From positions 731,001 through 795,000 of the forward strand of contig JAUIRK010000908.1 in assembly GCA_030549495.1 (NCBI GenBank): a DNA stretch of 64,000 bases. Direction: 5' to 3'. Numbering within the stretch: position 1 is the stretch's first letter; each line of letters opens with the position of its first letter. The notes beneath the pieces are model-generated. The model had not been told where the DNA came from. It did not search any database and saw only the letters and a program-made list of their open reading frames with translations. Below, piece after piece: positions 52,709-64,000 of the stretch. Source of the DNA: Nectonema munidae (taxonomy: Eukaryota > Nematomorpha > Nectonematoida > Nectonematidae). The position numbers and the translations under genes were made by a program.

Positions 52709-52854
52709 AAATTCAGAAGTAAAATGTCTTTATTCAAATAAAATTTTGCAAGTTGGTACTAGTTTGTAGTTGAAGATCAGTTGATGACCATAGTGGTCGA
52801 AAATTTATCTTCCAAAAATTTTATTTGAATAACGACATTTTACATCTGAATTTA
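52709..52854. mobile_element. Palindromic MITE-like element (146 bp)
   Basis: The arms AAATTCAGAAGTAAAATGTC and TTATTCAAATAAAATTTT (52709-52749) recur inverted at 52815-52854 with few mismatches. The spacer contains GACCATAGTGGTCGAAAATT, whose reverse complement lies at 25797-25835. This is a dispersed non-autonomous element of unknown superfamily. Confidence 0.7.
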
Positions 52855-53273
52855 ATTTTTATGTTTATAACATTTTAATTTTCAAAAATTTTTTATTTCA
52901 AAATTTAGAAATATACCTTTTGTCAAATCACAAAATAAGTGTTCTAGGCTATTAATAACTATAGTTTTTAAATACTGTTTATTCTTACATTTAATTTACT
53001 CTATATATGTCTAAATGATTCATTAAAAATTGGAAAATATTTTAGCAATTTAAAAATATCAATTGGACTTTTTTTATTTAAAAAACTTTGAAAGAAAACC
53101 TTTTCTTTTCTTTAAAATGTAGTATTGAAAAGACATTAATATTTGTTAGAAAATATTTTTAGAATATTTACACCTTTATTTTAGAGTTTATTATCTTGTG
53201 CAATTGGACCTTATATAAAATCAAATATTTTACAAAATTATTTTTAAATAAAGAATAAAAAAAATTTTAATAC
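52855..53273. other. GRXCR intron 1, nothing recognised
   Basis: AT-rich intron up to the donor of exon 1. No feature supported. Confidence 0.5.
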
Positions 53274-54860
53274 CTTAAAGATCAAATTTGCGTTGCCAAA
53301 ATTTTCCAAGATGTCTGTGACTCGATTTTGTATTCCTCTAACAGTTCCTTTTGAGCTTATGAACATCTTCGGAATTTCCGTAACATTACGAATGCCAACG
53401 AAATCCTCATGACTACCGATACATTCTTTGGATTCATACAACAGATCCAATGGCGCAATTATCGTTCTTTTCTGTCCACCGTTTTTTTTACTTTTTAGAT
53501 AGCTAATTTTTGTACATCTTTTGTTGTTCAAATTATTAAAAGTGTCATCATCATTTGATTGATTAATTCCAAAAGTTGAGAGATGCTTTTTTATTTTTGG
53601 ATCAGTCATCATCAAAGTTGTTTCCTTTTCGTTGTTAAGGTGAAAACTTTTTTTTTCTATTTTGCATTTTTTAGATTCCTTAAAGTTCTTTTCACCAGCG
53701 ACTTCAAGGTCCGGTTTTCCTTCATCGAGTTTTGGTTTAGCACCATTTTGTATAATTGGATCGGTAGAGCTATTTACATTTTCATTTGTTTCTTTAAATA
53801 TATCATAGCTTTTGCATCTTTCCTCATTTTCATCACTAATTTCATCAACATCATTTTCATCTTCTTCATATTCGGGTTGACTTTTCGAGTCGTTTAGGAT
53901 GGTGAGTTTTTCTAAGTCTACAGTCAAAACGCTACTCATCAGTGCAGAATCAACAGAATTTTCATCCGTCATATATTTTTTCTCATCGCCCTTACACTTT
54001 GACTTCCCATCATCATCATCTTCATAATCGTCATCATACTCTTCCGAAGATGCTTGATTGTAACTCAAATTGAAAATTTCTTTCTCATCACCTGAGTTTA
54101 TTGCGGCAGTAGCAGTATCCTGATCAGATATTGTTTCTAGAGACGATCCCGTGGAATCGGACGATGATGTGCTTGATGAGATACTTTCACAAGACAAATG
54201 TTTAATCTTGCGAGATGATTGCTGTATGGAAACTCTGGCATTAGAAGGAGAATATGAGATGCATGTTCTAGAGGACTCTTTCCCGGAGTGCTTTGGCGAT
54301 GAGTGCGTCAACTGCAGAAAGTGTGTGACTGAGCTTTCTTTTTTACTCAGCTCTGAAGAATCACACACGCACTCGTTCAAAAAAGGGAACTTGTCTTGTG
54401 GATGATCTGTTATCGCGGGGATTGGGTAGGTGGGTGAGGTGGAGTACTGCGAAGATGTGATTGAAGGCGCAGCACAGGAGTTGGAGCGAGGGAAGTTCTT
54501 TTCACAGGTCCCATTTCCCAAGCACTTCATGTTTATGTACGTCGTCACTTTGATGACATTTGAAGGTGACGTGGTAGTGCTGCTATTGTTCGTCTCGTTG
54601 CTAATTTTGGAGATGTTTAGCATTGGAGCGTTGTGGAACACGTGCTTGTTTGCATAATACTTATCATCGAAACAAGATTCGTAATAGCTTTGTTGATTCA
54701 GAGCATCATCTCCAATCTGTGTGATTGAGTATAGATTTTGGAAGTTTTCGATTATGTCTTCTCTACTGCTTGACTTTCTGCGAGACTTGTCTCTCAAATT
54801 TTGGATTTGAAATTGACTTTTCAAATTTTCAAGATGATTCTGTTGTTTTTTAAATTTCAT
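53274..54860 (-). CDS. GRXCR1: GRXCR exon 1: long disordered N-terminus and conserved SKGTVRGI segment
   Basis: 529 codons from MKFKKQQNHLENLKSQFQIQ to the donor AAG|GTATTA. Most is low-complexity (Ser-rich around residues 205-245, an acidic EEYDDDYEDDDDG stretch near 280, Asn/Lys/Glu-rich further on) and likely disordered. The last part, FISSKGTVRGIQNRVTDILE, is the conserved region that precedes the glutaredoxin fold in insect and vertebrate relatives. The frame runs a few codons past the donor, but phase 0 joining to exon 2 and the family alignment fix the exon end at 53274. The ATG at 54858-54860 is the first in a long open frame with no upstream in-frame Met seen. Confidence 0.92.
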
Positions 54861-56879
54861 GCAAAAATTACACGCTGCCTATTCATTCTCATAGATTCCA
54901 ATCAAGGTTAAACAAATATAATAATGTATTTGAAAAGTTTTCCAAGATGAAAATGCAATTTCTTATTTTTCAAAAGTTAAAGTCAGATCTTTGGAGGAGA
55001 TGAATTGAAGCACACATAACAAGATAAAATCTAAAAAACACGTAGAGATTTGATAAAATCGAATTGAAAATAATTCTAGAAAATTAATTATAGCCATTAT
55101 AAGGTCATTCATTGGGATTAGTTTTTTCAAAAGCATGTGTACAATCAAAATCAAAAAATATTTAATCAAATGGGATTTAAAATTTCTTGAGTACTTTTGC
55201 ATGAATTTGGCATATATTAGACAAAAAAAATGACAAAAGATCTTGTGAATATGAATTAAGAAGCAGATGGACAAAATTCGGATAAAGTTTTATTGATTTG
55301 ATATTTGAATTTTTTGTTTATTTGCTATTGCATGTTTTGTATAACTTTGACAACTTAATGCTTGCATGCTAACACTAAAGGTAGAATAAAGCAGCCAGAC
55401 ACTTATCTTAGTTTTTCTCTTCAATTCATGATCCACAAGAGCAAGAACATATTTGTGAATCAGCAGAAAATGGATTCCAGGCAATAACTGTGTAAATGGA
55501 AATTCTAAGCCTTTTTACATTCACTCTTAAAATGTGTGCAACAGTCAGTGGCGTAGCCTATTGGATCGCGTCACTTGAAACAATTTTGTTCACAGCCTTT
55601 CTTCCTCTCCTCTCATTCATGTGAAGATAAATTTAAAACATTATAACATTTTCTCACTATTTTGTTTCTTTTCCCAGACTGTTTGGTTAGTGAGGATGAT
55701 AAAATATACACGAGAACTCAAGATTTAATGGTAAAATAATGAAAAAACATATTTAAAATGAAAATTTCCAAACAATATTTTACATAAACATTGAAGGCAT
55801 CTTTTCAAAATTCCGCACAAAAGTTCAAAACCCTTAACTTTGAAATTCTGGTTTTATTTCATGGAAACAATCTGAAAAACGGTAACATTTATGTACATAT
55901 ATAATAATAATAAGATTTTTTGAAAATGTTTACTTATTTGTTTTGAAAAAAAATTTGTTATTTATTATTTCTTCTTCATGATATTAGATATCACTTGAAA
56001 GCTAATCGTTTGTTATATACGTTAGGATAGTTTATTTTTGAAAAAAACCTTTTTAACTTTTTGATCTTTACTTCATAAAATGAGGTCTAAATTTTAAATA
56101 AAAAAAAGTGTCACCAATTTTCTCCAAGAGCCATACGTGAAGCTATAAACAAATTTTTTATTAAATATAGGTATCATTGAAAAGCTATACTCTATGTGTT
56201 GAAGATAGGCTAGGTTTTACCAAAAATTTGATTTTATTATTGCAATATTGGCTTTTTTGTGAGATGAGTCAAATTTTATATAGTTCCAAAAAATACCCAT
56301 AATTAACCTGATGAATTTATATTCTCTTTTAAAATGTTTCATATAACAAAGGTAGAATTTAGTTTATTTTCATTTTAAAATATCAAAGCAAAGGAAAACT
56401 GTCCAAAATAAATGAATATTTTTAAACTTCTTAAGGGTCATTATAATGATTTTCTAATAAATTTTTCTCAATGTTTCTTGAATAAATATTAAACTTTAAT
56501 AGCAGAATAAGATGTGTTTTTTTATTTTAGATAAAACGAAATTAATATTATTCTAAAAATTTTCAATACATTTACATTGGAATATTTAGTTAAAGTCAAT
56601 ATAATAAATTTTATCTTATTGAGACATTTTTATTATGAAATTTAAAATGAAAATTTCTTCTAGTTTTCACGTGACATAAAGAGTAATTTCATGAGAATTT
56701 TTGAATGGACCCTTCCCCTATTTGTACTGATATATATTTTCCATTTCATTTTTTAAGTGTAAGTTATTAGTTAAAACCCGTGAAGGGAATATTATGCATA
56801 TTTTAAGAAAATATGATATCTGTGTTTACTAAAAAAGCTCGCAGACCATCTTCACATAACATATCGTTCATTATTATAG
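54861..56879. other. GRXCR 5' flank, nothing recognised
   Basis: AT-rich. It must hold the GRXCR 5' UTR and promoter by position. No TATA box or conserved exon that I can defend. Confidence 0.45.
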
Positions 56880-57250
56880 TTCAATATATATAATATATAT
56901 ATATATATCTCTTAACCTGTACGGTAACTTGATTGTCATTTCCAACCTGTATACTATACGATGGTCCATCTTCAACCGGTATACTACGATGGTCCATCTT
57001 CAACCTGTATACTACGATGAGACATCTCCAACCTGTATACTACAATGGTTCATCTCCAGCCTGTATACTACGATGGTCCATCTTCAACCTGTATACTACG
57101 ATGGTCCATCTTCAACCTGTATACTACAATGGTTCATCACCTGTATACTACGAAGGTTCACTTCAAACCTCTGAGTTCATATTTTCCTAGATGTAAGATT
57201 TGATATACCTCATTCGGGGAGACGATGTTACAAAAGTTTACTCAAGCTTA
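56880..57250 (+). repeat. Dispersed element with 28-bp minisatellite, copy 2
   Basis: A TA run (56886-56910) is followed by about eight units of the 28-bp repeat (56942-57170, CTGTATACTACGATGGTCC-type core), then the same 3' core as copy 1 (TGATATACCTCATTCGGGGA at about 57200). Confidence 0.8.
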
Positions 57251-57555
57251 GGAAGTTTAGTCAAAGCTTTTTTGATTATTCGACAAATATATTATTTAAT
57301 ATCGTGCAAATTGCTAATCTAGACATGTTGAAAATTTGCATTACACGGGTGTACTAAATTATTTACTATGGCTTTCGAAAATACAATATATATAAAAAAA
57401 TTTGGACCAAAATATTTATGGTAAAATAAAATTAATATTGTTATTGAGAATAATAAGAGCAATCTAAAAATATATAATACGTGTATATTTGTTGAATTAT
57501 ACGAAGTCCTAATTTTCAGCCCGTTTGAAAGGGCCTGAAAAATCAAAAATTTTAA
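57251..57555. other. Spacer between two inverted cores, nothing recognised
   Basis: AT-rich. It lies between the forward core ending near 57250 and the inverted core at 57556-57645. Confidence 0.4.
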
Positions 57556-57645
57556 AATTGCAAAAATATAGGTAATAACTTATGTAACATCGTTTCCTAG
57601 AATGAGATATATCAAATCTTACTTCTAGCAAAATATGAACGGACA
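57556..57645 (-). repeat. Conserved core of the minisatellite element, inverted copy
   Basis: The minus strand reads GTTCATATTTTGCTAGAAGT, AAGATTTGATATATCTCATT and GATGTTACATAAGTTATTAC, the same core as at 28812-28905, without minisatellite units. Confidence 0.7.
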
Positions 57646-58239
57646 AATACTTATATATTTGTTGAATATATGTGAAGTTATAATTTTGCGCAAACAGTAT
57701 AAAATTTCCTTTATGATATATTAAAATTGAAAATTGGATAAGTTTAAAAAATTTTTGAAAATTTTGAAAGTAACCCTTACAATTTTTTTTAAAAATTAAA
57801 AAAAATCAAATTTTTTCAATTTACAAAAATTGGTCCCTTTTTTACTAAAATTTAGACCAAATTTTTCGAAGTAAAGTTCAGTTATCAAAAAAATTAAAAG
57901 CTTTTGCAAAAAGACATTATTCAACGTATACAGCAAATGATAAGCTTTCAAATGATATATATATCATTAAAAAAAATATTTGAAAACAGTTTAATTTTTT
58001 CTTCAAAGACAAATAAATAAAAATTTTCAAAAAAATCGTCATATTATTATTTATTTCATAAAGATTTCAACCAATCATATCGTTTTCATGAAATAAAACC
58101 GCAATTTTAAAGTTAAGTGATTTGAATTTTGTGTAGAATTTTGAAATGGTGCGCGTTCAAATTTATGCAAAATATTTTTTGGAATTTTTTATTTTAAAGC
58201 ATTTTACCAATTTTATATTTAAATATATAATAAGGTCTA
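57646..58239. other. AT-rich, nothing recognised
   Basis: No coding or repeat structure seen beyond A/T runs. Confidence 0.5.
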
Positions 58240-58345
58240 GAAATTTATCTCCCCGGAGGTCTTGCTAGACCTCAGATATTATAATGTCTGGCAAGTTGTC
58301 TCTCCGGAGGTCTTGCTAGACCTCTGATATATATCTCATAACCTG
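58240..58345. repeat. Duplicated hairpin block (CGGAGGTCTTGCTAGACCTC)
   Basis: The 20-nt block CGGAGGTCTTGCTAGACCTC occurs twice, about 54 bp apart. Each copy can fold through AGGTCT/AGACCT pairing. It immediately precedes a third copy of the minisatellite element family. Confidence 0.75.
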
Positions 58346-58545
58346 TAAGGTTGAAAACAGGTAGACAATTTTTTTGTCATTCCGAAATGGTATACGAAGG
58401 CGGTTTCTATTCCATAATTTGCTATGTGCATGTTTGGATACAAATGATTACGGAGACAATGTTCAATTTTCTGTTCATATTTTGTTAGATGTAAAAGATT
58501 AGATATACCTCATTTGGGGAGACAATGTTACAAAGTTATTACTTA
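58346..58545 (+). repeat. Minisatellite-type element, copy without tandem units
   Basis: The 5' part (GGTTTCTATTCCAT, GGAGACAATGTTCAA) matches the unique segment at 28672-28730, and the 3' core (58470-58545) matches the other copies. The 28-bp tandem units are missing, which shows that they expanded within the element in other copies. Confidence 0.7.
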
Positions 58546-59528
58546 AAATTCCAAAGTATACCTTTTACTAGAATTATTGATTTGTTATGATATCGACATT
58601 GAGGGCGGGCCCAGCGACAATTTAGCCAAAACATGACAAATATTGACAATAGGGGGAGAGAGGTTAAAAATAGGATTTAATATAACAAAAGCAAGTCCAA
58701 AATATCCCAAATTTTATACTTGTTTAATTACTCCAAAATAAGCGTATTATCTTTTATCTTTGTCTTCTCACAGATGGATCATCTCGAAAAAATTTATGTT
58801 TAATAAAACACAAAGTTTTTATTTAGAATTGTTAGATTGTGTAATATATCAATGAAGAGTGCTTCACTATTTAAATCATCTGGTCTGAAACTTCTTTAAC
58901 GGGCTACAACGGCAGCCACGTTTGAAAAATATCCTACCATCATCAAAATAAAGGAAAACAAAAAGTGGTTAAAGTAATTAGTTTAAATCGTTACTCTGAC
59001 AATGTATAAGTTTACTATTCTTGGTATTTATAATACTTTTGAATCATTGTAAATTTACTATTTTTAACAGTAGGTTAACTTTCAATGAGGCAAAACATCT
59101 AATGAAAAATCATCTTAAAAACTAATCATTTTTAAATTCTCTATATCATTAATATAGAATTTTTTTAGAATTGAGAGTGAAATTACCTCTTTTTATTTTA
59201 AGTGAGTGTGTTTAGACTATATTTAAAATTGCATCACGTGCCACTTTAAAGTTCCAATCAAATTTATTCCATACTAGTCTGAATCTACAGCTTACACGTT
59301 ATATTGATGTCAACTTAGATATAGTAAATATTTTATACATGCTTTCAGACCTTGCCAAAGCAATTGAATGTGCGCCCCTATCGGTGTCCGCATAAACATG
59401 CTGGTATTTTCCCCACCCGCGTAGTACCTAATGTTTAGTTTAATAAAAATAAAATGAGGAAATTATTTCACATTACCTATTTATTATATATACGCGCTTT
59501 GGAAAAAATTTTGGCTAATTTTCGTATA
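58546..59528. other. AT-rich, nothing recognised
   Basis: No supported gene or repeat. Confidence 0.5.
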
Positions 59529-60000
59529 CACTAGAGTTTCTCAACCGGGGTCCACATGGACCCTAGGGTTTCATATAATAATTCAGGGGGTCCATAGGCG
59601 AAATATTAAATATTAGGGGTGCACAATGATATTTTGGTGGTAAATGAAGAAACCATTTCATAACGGTTTTTATTATAAAAATTTCGCAATAAACTTGACA
59701 TCGTAAAAAGAGGTGCTTTACGACTAGCATTAACTTCAATGCAACGAGATATAAAGAATCTCGTTGAGCAGCATCAACCACAGGGATCTCATTAAATGTC
59801 TTCCTTTTTTTATTATAAAAATTGTTGCATTAGATTTGCTTTCATTTTAATATGAATTCTAAGTATATACAATTTTCTTTATCATAACCCCAAAAATTTT
59901 ATTAGTGAAAAATATTAAAATAAATATATTTTGTCCAATTTTTATGACGGTGTCAAAAAGAAGTGAAAATGGGTCTATGAGTAAAAAAGTTTTAGAAACA
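59529..60000. mobile_element. Possible hAT-type non-autonomous element
   Basis: The left end CACTAGAGTTTCTCAACC resembles hAT termini (CAG-x-G-x-TTCTCAA). Near 59985, read inward, the right side gives CCGTGTTTCTAAAACT. A self-complementary GGGTCC-ACATGGACCC lies just inside the left end. No 8-bp duplication found. The minus-strand frame at 59563-59781 is unassigned. Confidence 0.35.
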
Positions 60001-61439
60001 CGGGTAAACACGAACCATTTCACATAATTAAAATTAACTTATATTTTTTCTCTGAAAATTCCTAAATTTAAAAGCAACAACAAAGAATTATTGAGATATA
60101 TTCTTTTAGGTTTATTTCTCTATTTTCCAGGTCCTCAATCACTGAAAATAAAGTGGTAATTTCACAACTATAGAAGTCAACTAAAAGTGGAAAAAATTAA
60201 GGTTTACCATTTTTATAGCAATATTGCTATCAATATATACAAATTGAGAGCTTTTACTCAATTTTTTTGAATAAATAAATATTTGCAATATTTTTTCTGT
60301 TATGTCAGCAATTCCAATATTTGGATAATATGTTAATGATATAGAGAGAACTTAAACTCTTTACTTTTTAAATCATTTTTCAGTGAGATCTTTTACATCA
60401 TTGAAGTGAATTTAGTACTAAAAATAGCAGTTAGTACTAGAGTAGATGCGCACTGAATCTTATATGATACTTATAAAAGTATTTTGATATTCAATATGAA
60501 GTATAAGTCCAAAAGATTAAAAAATCTTAGCTTTTAATTAAATACATATTAATTTGTTTGTTAGTGTTTTTAGGCACTTATATTCACTTATAAATTTTTA
60601 CCATGAAAAGGAGATGAAGAAAATTGAAAAATTGAATAAAATTCATACTAAACCAACTCTCCACCATCCAACCATTAAAAAAATAATGACAATCAAAGTT
60701 TATGAATTCACTCACACACAAACACACCCATGAATTTCAATCATTAAAGTATTTCATTTTAATATGGTATAGTTTTACTAAATTAGAGACCTACATGCAT
60801 ACACGCATGATGTTGGAATATACTGTGTGTGTGTGTGTGACTTATTGTTGAAAATACCATGGAACTTGTGGTTAAAGGTGGGTTACTATAGTGTACCACA
60901 ATAAAAAGCGCTTTCATTAACATAATATGGATAACACGTAATGTTTATCCCATATATATATATATAATGATGAAGAAAGATACATGTATGTATAGTGATA
61001 GAATATATGGGAATGACATATATATATATTATTTATTTATAACAAAGATAATATACTGGAAGCAGATACGTGTTGCAGAATTCGTGTATGGGCTCTGCCC
61101 TCAGATTATTATTATTGGATGGCTTTCTACCAATGAAATAGGGATTGCTTATATTTACTTGAAAATTGAGGTTTTATTGAATTCAACTTCAAAAAATGTG
61201 AAGATGTTCATAAAATGTCTATTCGAATGACTCTGGAATTTAATTTTACTACCTTCTATCTACATTTAAACCAAATTCAAAACTCTATAAAATGGAAATA
61301 TTTTGTTTTGAAGCATATAAACCATTATATTTTCTTAATAGATATAATATTTGCTAACACTTCATAAATCAAATGTTCTTTGAATTGTAATTTTAATATT
61401 GATAACTGATAAGATACTAAATTTTATGTATCGCATAGG
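60001..61439. other. AT-rich, simple repeats only
   Basis: Short (TG)n near 60822-60840, a CA-rich patch near 60712-60730 and TA runs near 60952-60967. An 87-codon frame (60967-61230) shows no family resemblance. Confidence 0.5.
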
Positions 61440-61550
61440 GAAGAATAACCTCACATAGCTAGATAGATGGTAAGGTCAAGATCGGGAATCAAACTAAACC
61501 ATCTGGATATAAATCCTAGGCTCCCATCACTAGGCCATTTGCCGACAAAT
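61440..61550 (-). mobile_element. tRNA-like SINE head, third type
   Basis: The minus strand reads TGGCCTAGTGATGGGAG (A-box-like) and GTTTGATTCCC (B-box-like, 61485-61495). Body unlike the other SINEs here. A single copy in the window, so the family call is tentative. Confidence 0.4.
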
Positions 61551-62378
61551 AATGTAACTTATATTTTTTTAAATATGTTAGATTATAAGTTTCTTTATAA
61601 TGACATTGAAAATATTTGAGATATCCATATCTTTTATTTATGAAATATTTTCTCATTGTTATTCTTAAATGTCAAGCTTATTCAACATAGGTATTTATTT
61701 GCTTTTTCAAAAACCAATAAGCTACTATATAAACTATAAAGAATGATACTGTAGTAAATTTACAACTCTTTTCTACTACCTCAAAAAAATTTTTAATAGT
61801 TGAAGATTTTTTGAAATTTTAATACTTTCAGGGCTTTTTATTGTCGTATTACTCAAAAAAAAAGATCTCTGGATAAAAAGTTAACGATGCCAATTTCATA
61901 TATGAAGAATTATTGAACACAAAAGTAAAAATCTATAAATCTCTGGATTTTGGATAATTAAACAAAAATTCAAAAAATTTATTTATATAATTTCCAATTT
62001 TCTAGTTTTTTTTGGAAAAATATTTTATATAAATTTATTTGAAAAATTTAATTAATAAATGGATATCTAACATTGAAATTGAATTTTTTCATGAGATTAT
62101 TAAAATATATAAATTAATAATTGCATATTAACGCCATCTAAATACAATAATTTATTTAAAATCAATTTATAAATTAAAACTATCAATATGGAAAAAGTTA
62201 TCCAGCTGTTTAATAGTAAAAGTTGAAAAAAAGTAAATTGTAATTTGCTTAAACTTTTTTAATTTTTGGTGGTAATTTTAAATATTTAAATAGCAAATCG
62301 ATATTTTACTATATAATTTACTCTTCAAACAGTAATATTACACATACCTTTTTAAATAATAATGATTGAACTTTATAT
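61551..62378. other. AT-rich, nothing recognised
   Basis: No supported gene or repeat. Confidence 0.5.
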
Positions 62379-62634
62379 TTAGTTATTTAGATGATTGGTT
62401 AGTTAGTATGTTGTTTGATTATTTAGTTAGTTGATTGGTTAGTTAGTTAGTTGATTGCTTAGTTAGTTAGTTGATTGATTAGTTATTTAGTTGATTGGTT
62501 AATTAGTTAGTTGGTTAACTAGTTAGTTAATTGATTGATTAGTTAGTTAGTTAATTGATTGGTTAGTTAGTTAGTTGATTGGTTAATTAATTAGTTGATT
62601 TGTTAATTAGTTAGTTGATTGGTTGATTAGTAAA
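62379..62634. repeat. Degenerate tandem array of about 20 bp (TTAGTTAGTTGATTGGTTAG)
   Basis: About 13 loosely conserved units made of TTAG/TGATT words. Low complexity; probably slippage-derived. Confidence 0.85.
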
Positions 62635-62739
62635 TTGCCCACTTTTTGCGAGCTATAATCATCTGAGAAATATTATATTTTACAGGGGCAATCCCCAATA
62701 ACTAAGAGATATTCTTAAAAAATATTTTTATTTAGTTAA

Positions 62740-62940
62740 AAATTTGATTGTTGAAATATTCTTTGGTTGAAATGTACTATGGTTGAAATTACAATTGGTT
62801 GAAATGTCCTTTGATTGATTTGACTCTTATTTAAAATGTCATTTGGTTGATTTGACCTTTTGTTGAAATTTCCTTTTGCTGAAATGTTATAGTTAAAACG
62901 TTCCTTTATGAAATGTCATTGGCTAAAACGTCCTAGGACC
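62740..62940. repeat. Degenerate interspersed motif array (TTGGTTGAAATGTCC)
   Basis: Around ten variants of GGTTGAAATGTCCTTT and GCTAAAACGTCC words in tandem-like order. Boundaries are fuzzy. Confidence 0.7.
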
Positions 62941-64000
62941 CATGGCTTTCCACTTGTCATAGAAAAAATCTTGTAATAGAAACTAGATAAAAATAAGATG
63001 TAAATAAGTAAAAACAAAGCAAAAATAAAATCTAGCATTTTGATTTTTGTCCATTTTATTTAAGTCCGAATATTATAAATATTCAAACATTTGTTAGAAA
63101 AGGCCATATTCAAATTTATTTATTTTTAAATATCTTTTGTAACACATGAAAAAATCGGCCAATTAGATGCCTAATTTAAAGTTATTGACATTGGAATCAG
63201 CATCTGTGTACTATCTATCATGAATAACGATTATTATATATTGCTGTATATATAAAAACCCTTTAGTATGCATTTCTAGATCCACCCCTTTATCAAGCAC
63301 AGCTCAAATGAGAAATGCTTGCTACGTTTTCGTTTTAGCCGATATTTTGTGACAGGTAAATTCATAGCCTCTATTAGGAAATATATTCCAATTTCATCGA
63401 TACCCTTATTTTTTGATTTCGTGTTTTAAGTCGATTTTTATCAAAGGACATATTTGCCCAAATTTGATGGGTGTATGTAATTAAATTTTAAAGTGACTTT
63501 GTAAAAAAGTGAATTGTAAAAAAGACATAAATGTTATTTTAAAATAAAAATAATAAATATGCTATAAAATTTTATTATAGATGAGATGATCCAAAACAAC
63601 TTACTTACTATGTAATAATCACTAATCAAAAATAAATCCATCGGTAATATGACAATTAATTTTTTATGCAAAATATACATTATATCCATTTTTAGTTCAA
63701 TTTTTTCTTTTTGCTATTCTATTTTCTATGTTCCAAATATGGTTAGTTATTTCCTTTGTAGCATGAAAATTTCTCTTTTGTGTGCTTTTTATATTATAGT
63801 TATCTATATAAGCAATAAAAAATGTTGTTCTTGTTATTTTTCAAGCCCATCATATATTTGGCGCGAGTAGCCTATTTAGAGTTTTGTTGTCTTCGTTTTT
63901 AGCTAGTATATTTTCAGAGCTTTGATTTTGTATGAGGCGTTGGGAAATTTTGCCATGAGATCTTCGAATAACTGATGGGACGAGAATGAAGGGGCCAATC
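62941..64000. other. AT-rich, nothing recognised
   Basis: The 73-codon frame at 63649-63870 is hydrophobic by AT bias and matches no family that I know. Confidence 0.45.

Larger units (their letters stand above)
47997..54860 (-). other. GRXCR1: GRXCR-like gene (glutaredoxin domain-containing cysteine-rich protein), five coding exons
   Basis: Exons 53274-54860, 51318-51428, 49201-49320, 49070-49135 and 47997-48179 join in phase 0 at every junction to a 688-residue protein. Order: a long low-complexity N-terminus, the conserved SSKGTVRGIQNRV segment, a glutaredoxin-like fold (VTIYTTS to YKELESLNEAEQLANIL) and a C-terminal zinc-binding module of four CxxC pairs. This is the architecture of vertebrate GRXCR1/2 and the Drosophila CG31559/CG12206 group. 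In vertebrates GRXCR1 acts in actin-based stereocilia of sensory hair cells (loss causes deafness); the role here is not shown by the sequence. Introns are about 1.85 kb, 2.0 kb, 65 bp and 0.9 kb. Confidence 0.93.

Noticed and set aside
53583-54657. Plus-strand frames opposite GRXCR exon 1
   Set aside because: They are shadows of the minus-strand exon, which has clear family motifs and phase-matched junctions.

Overview
The window is animal nuclear DNA. It is AT-rich and carries spliced genes with GT-AG introns, tRNA-derived SINEs, LINEs and several eukaryotic DNA transposon families. The transposon mix (Merlin, piggyBac, pogo/Tigger, hAT) together with BRSK and GRXCR genes fits an invertebrate, perhaps an arthropod, but I cannot name the species. 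Two host genes can be rebuilt exon by exon, both on the minus strand. GRXCR-like (glutaredoxin-domain cysteine-rich protein) spans 47997-54860 in five exons and looks complete: 688 codons, every junction in phase, stop codon present. BRSK/SAD-type kinase has its first five coding exons between 32697 and 724. They run from the start codon through the glycine loop, [15 protein letters not shown] and the activation-loop Thr, and the rest lies off the left edge. Layout from left to right: 1-32.7 kb is BRSK, almost all intron. Intron 1 alone is about 21.3 kb. The introns hold a hAT deletion derivative with a perfect 8-bp target duplication, a LINE fragment ending on a (GAT)n run, a decayed piggyBac, a (TGA)n/(TGG)n array, a pogo/Tigger relic, a nearly intact Merlin with about 200-bp inverted repeats, an old LINE, TTAA-flanked MITEs, hAT-like relics, a long-TIR element and SINEs. 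32.7-48.0 kb is the intergenic gap between the BRSK start codon and the GRXCR stop codon. It consists almost wholly of (GAT)n microsatellite (1.2 kb plus 4.13 kb, the latter uninterrupted over about 1,376 units) and two nested LINEs. The outer minus-strand LINE sits inside the (GAT)n array. The inner plus-strand LINE (36683-41374) is inserted into ORF2 of the outer one with an 11-bp target duplication, and ORF2 of the outer element is in frame on both sides of the insertion. 48.0-54.9 kb is GRXCR, with a SINE and two MITE-type elements in its introns. 54.9-64 kb has no gene that I can recognise. It holds a dispersed element with a 28-bp minisatellite, a possible hAT-type non-autonomous element, a SINE head and two degenerate tandem arrays. 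The most notable signals are the outer LINE's ORF1/ORF2 junction, a canonical -1 slippery heptamer (A AAA AAC) directly before the ORF1 stop with no in-frame ATG at the start of ORF2; the 4.1-kb perfect (GAT)n array with a LINE lodged in it; a YY1-like AAAATGGCG motif close to the 5' end of both full-length LINEs; and a TTAA-flanked MITE family with repeated GCAGACGA motifs.
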